Positions 62,301-64,000 of a stretch of 64,000 nucleotides of DNA are shown here, in pieces (the stretch's first letter is position 1; the number at the start of each line of letters is the position of its first letter). The stretch lies in contig NC_088100.1 of the NCBI RefSeq assembly GCF_036370855.1, forward strand, positions 40,124,254-40,188,253, in the 5' to 3' direction. Under the pieces are notes generated by a model. The model did no database searches and was not told where the DNA came from. It saw only the letters and a list, made by a program, of their open reading frames with translations. A program made the position numbers and the translations under genes. Source of the stretch: Dromaius novaehollandiae. Lineage: Eukaryota; Chordata; Aves; Casuariiformes; Dromaiidae.

Positions 62301-64000
62301 GTCCTGCAAGGCAGTTATCCTGAAAGTCATTGCTTGTTAGTTGATATTAGTGTTGTTCAGAGCAGAAATCAGATAAATCTGCTCATGTTGTCTCACTGAC
62401 TTCATGCAGTAGTTTGAGAAGAGTCTTAAGACAACATTTTCCCCAAAAGAAATAATCATGCTTTCTTTGCCTTGTGCTGGCACAAGCATTTACGTCTACA
62501 CGCTGAACTTTCTGGGGGAGCTGATAGGAATTAAAACTTGTTTTGTTTCTTTGTTCATTGAGGATTAACACTGGTCATAGATTTTCTCAGGGTCAAAATA
62601 GCCATTACTTTGCGAATGTTAGTTAAAAGATGATGACAAAAACTAAAACAGTAAATGGCTGTATAGAGTACAAGTGAAGGTAGTAGAAAACACAGAATTA
62701 CAGATTTCTAAACTATCAGTAGTGTCAGTAATGCTTGAAAAGGGAAAGACAATATTACACTCTTGGGGAGTTTGATGCAGACTTTATAGGTGAAGATGCA
62801 GTTCAGGATTTTGGACTACTGCAACTCACTGGAATGGTATAAGCCATTTTCATCATCGGAGGCACTGGATAAAATCCTCCTAACTTATTTTCAATCCTTG
62901 TCCTTTAAAGGATATTAAAGAACTTACACAACAGAATGAAATTGAAGAAGCTGTTCCTTCTTATTTTGTTTAAACCTGAGCAAAACTGCACTTTCCACCA
63001 TGCAATTGCACGTGGAACAACAAAAACCCAAAGATGCTACTATACCCTTAAGTTGGAGACAGAAAGACAGGGTGGTAACTTGGGGCCATCTCTGCTCTGT
63101 TTATCTTGGTCTGTTGTGGGAGCTGGCAACAACCTTGATTTTTTTTTTTTTCCCCCTACAGAGGGTTGGAAGCTGTAAGCAGTAAGGGTTGTGGTATTTG
63201 TCTATGCAAGAAACTAGAACTATTGATTTAAATTTTTACGGTTCTCTATACTGTGTTCCTTCTTCCTGCTGCTTCTAAGGTTTTCCATTTGGAAACAGTG
63301 TTGGTATCTCTCAACAGCAGCAGGCTGATGGAGTCATTGAATTCATAGTGTTGCCTCAAGCGTCTGGATCAGAGCTGGTGTTTTGGGGAGAGGGGCTGAG
63401 TTGTATGCCGTTTGAAGAGTTGGATAGCTATCATTAATAGCTGACATTGGGGGAAGAAGTACTCAAGAGCTGGAAATAGTTTTCTTTTGAATAAAAGCTG
63501 AGACTTTTGATCTGTGGGCTGTAGGCTCTGCTCCAGAGTTAATTTTGTGGCCTGGATCAGCATACTGGAACCTAGCTTTGGCTATGTTTCTGTGTACATG
63601 TATATACCATGGGATGTTAACATCCTCCTCAATGCAAAATTAGCTCTTTTCTACTTGTAATATGGCATTATATGTAACTAACGGATGGCTATGTCCTGGG
63701 AAATCCTTACTATATTGCAGGCGCTGAACCTTACAAAGATTGCTTGGAACCTTACAGATTATATTATAAATTAAATTGACTGTATACCTATCAGCAGAGT
63801 GCTGAGGAATCGCATGTTAAAAAAAAAAAAGGCATCAGTCCCTCTTTCTGAGGTACCCTGTTTTTTAGGTGATCATAAGCCTCCATTCCAAGTTTAGAAC
63901 TTCAAGATAATACAGGCAAAGACAAAATAAGTATTTTTACAAGCTGCTAATTCTGAAACTAAAGCATGTTTTAATGAAGATTTAAAATAAGTGTTGTGGT

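Larger units (their letters stand above)
42300..64000 (+). other. ZNF292: ZNF292 intron 1 (5' portion, continues beyond the window)
   Basis: The intron starts with gtcagg at 42300. No later plus-strand segment encodes the expected exon 2 residues, so the remaining 21.7 kb is intron. It holds the rest of the CpG island, a GT-rich repeat, a G/T tract, a decayed DDE transposase (minus), an ancient CR1 (minus) and otherwise AT-rich sequence. Between 50.3 and 64.0 kb I see no repeat or gene that I can name; open frames there are short. A nested or alternative exon cannot be excluded without transcripts. Confidence 0.8.

Noticed and set aside
62908-62972. Acceptor-like tttaaag followed by an open Glu/Gln-rich stretch
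   Set aside because: Runs into a stop without a donor; not ZNF292 exon 2.
1-64000. Search for CRISPR arrays, operons, riboswitches, rRNA or tRNA genes
   Set aside because: None seen; the window is vertebrate chromosomal DNA and the tandem repeats present are microsatellites without spacer structure.

Overview
This is vertebrate nuclear DNA, most likely from a bird. The evidence is CR1 LINE fragments of several ages, one of them carrying the typical avian CR1 3' tail (24.55-24.74 kb), intron-exon genes with GT-AG splice sites, a CpG-island promoter, and low gene density. There are no operons, CRISPR arrays or other prokaryotic features. Most short open frames in the window are chance frames or lie inside repeats.

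Two protein-coding genes are supported, arranged head to head. (1) CGA, the common glycoprotein hormone alpha subunit, lies complete on the minus strand at about 12.15-22.88 kb. It has a TATA-driven non-coding exon 1, three coding exons (16585-16684, 13497-13681, 12421-12498) that join to exactly 120 codons plus stop, and an AATAAA signal. Its upstream region has an AAGGTCA half-site, an AGATAAG motif and a TAATTA palindrome in about the spacing known from mammalian CGA promoters. (2) ZNF292, a large zinc-finger protein gene, begins on the plus strand at 42138 in a CpG island. Only its first coding exon (54 codons) is present. Everything from 42300 to the window end is read as its first intron, so that intron is at least 21.7 kb long. 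From memory of the human map, CGA and ZNF292 are also divergent neighbours at 6q14.3, which supports both calls.

Layout: 1-430 is an unrecognised, partly open minus-strand stretch. 0.4-12.15 kb is gene-free DNA downstream of CGA, with a CR1 tail at 1.76-1.85 kb, a back-to-back CR1 pair at 5.28-6.66 kb and an LTR-like repeat at 8.58-9.59 kb. 12.15-22.88 kb is CGA; its intron 2 holds a second, inverted copy of the LTR-like repeat ending in a tRNA-Lys-like primer-binding site. 22.9-41.8 kb is the intergenic region between the two promoters, with three more CR1 fragments. 41.6-43.2 kb is the ZNF292 CpG island, with a hexanucleotide array, a 24-base poly-C run and four CACGTG E-boxes. 42.3-64.0 kb is ZNF292 intron 1, which contains an ancient minus-strand CR1 at about 49.8-50.3 kb and a decayed pogo/Tigger-type DDE transposase at about 47.17-48.44 kb.

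No clearly new biological system is visible. The observations most worth following are the transposase fossil, the E-box and simple-repeat architecture of the ZNF292 promoter, the inverted LTR pair, the CR1 pair that may be a twin-priming product, and the CGA promoter layout.
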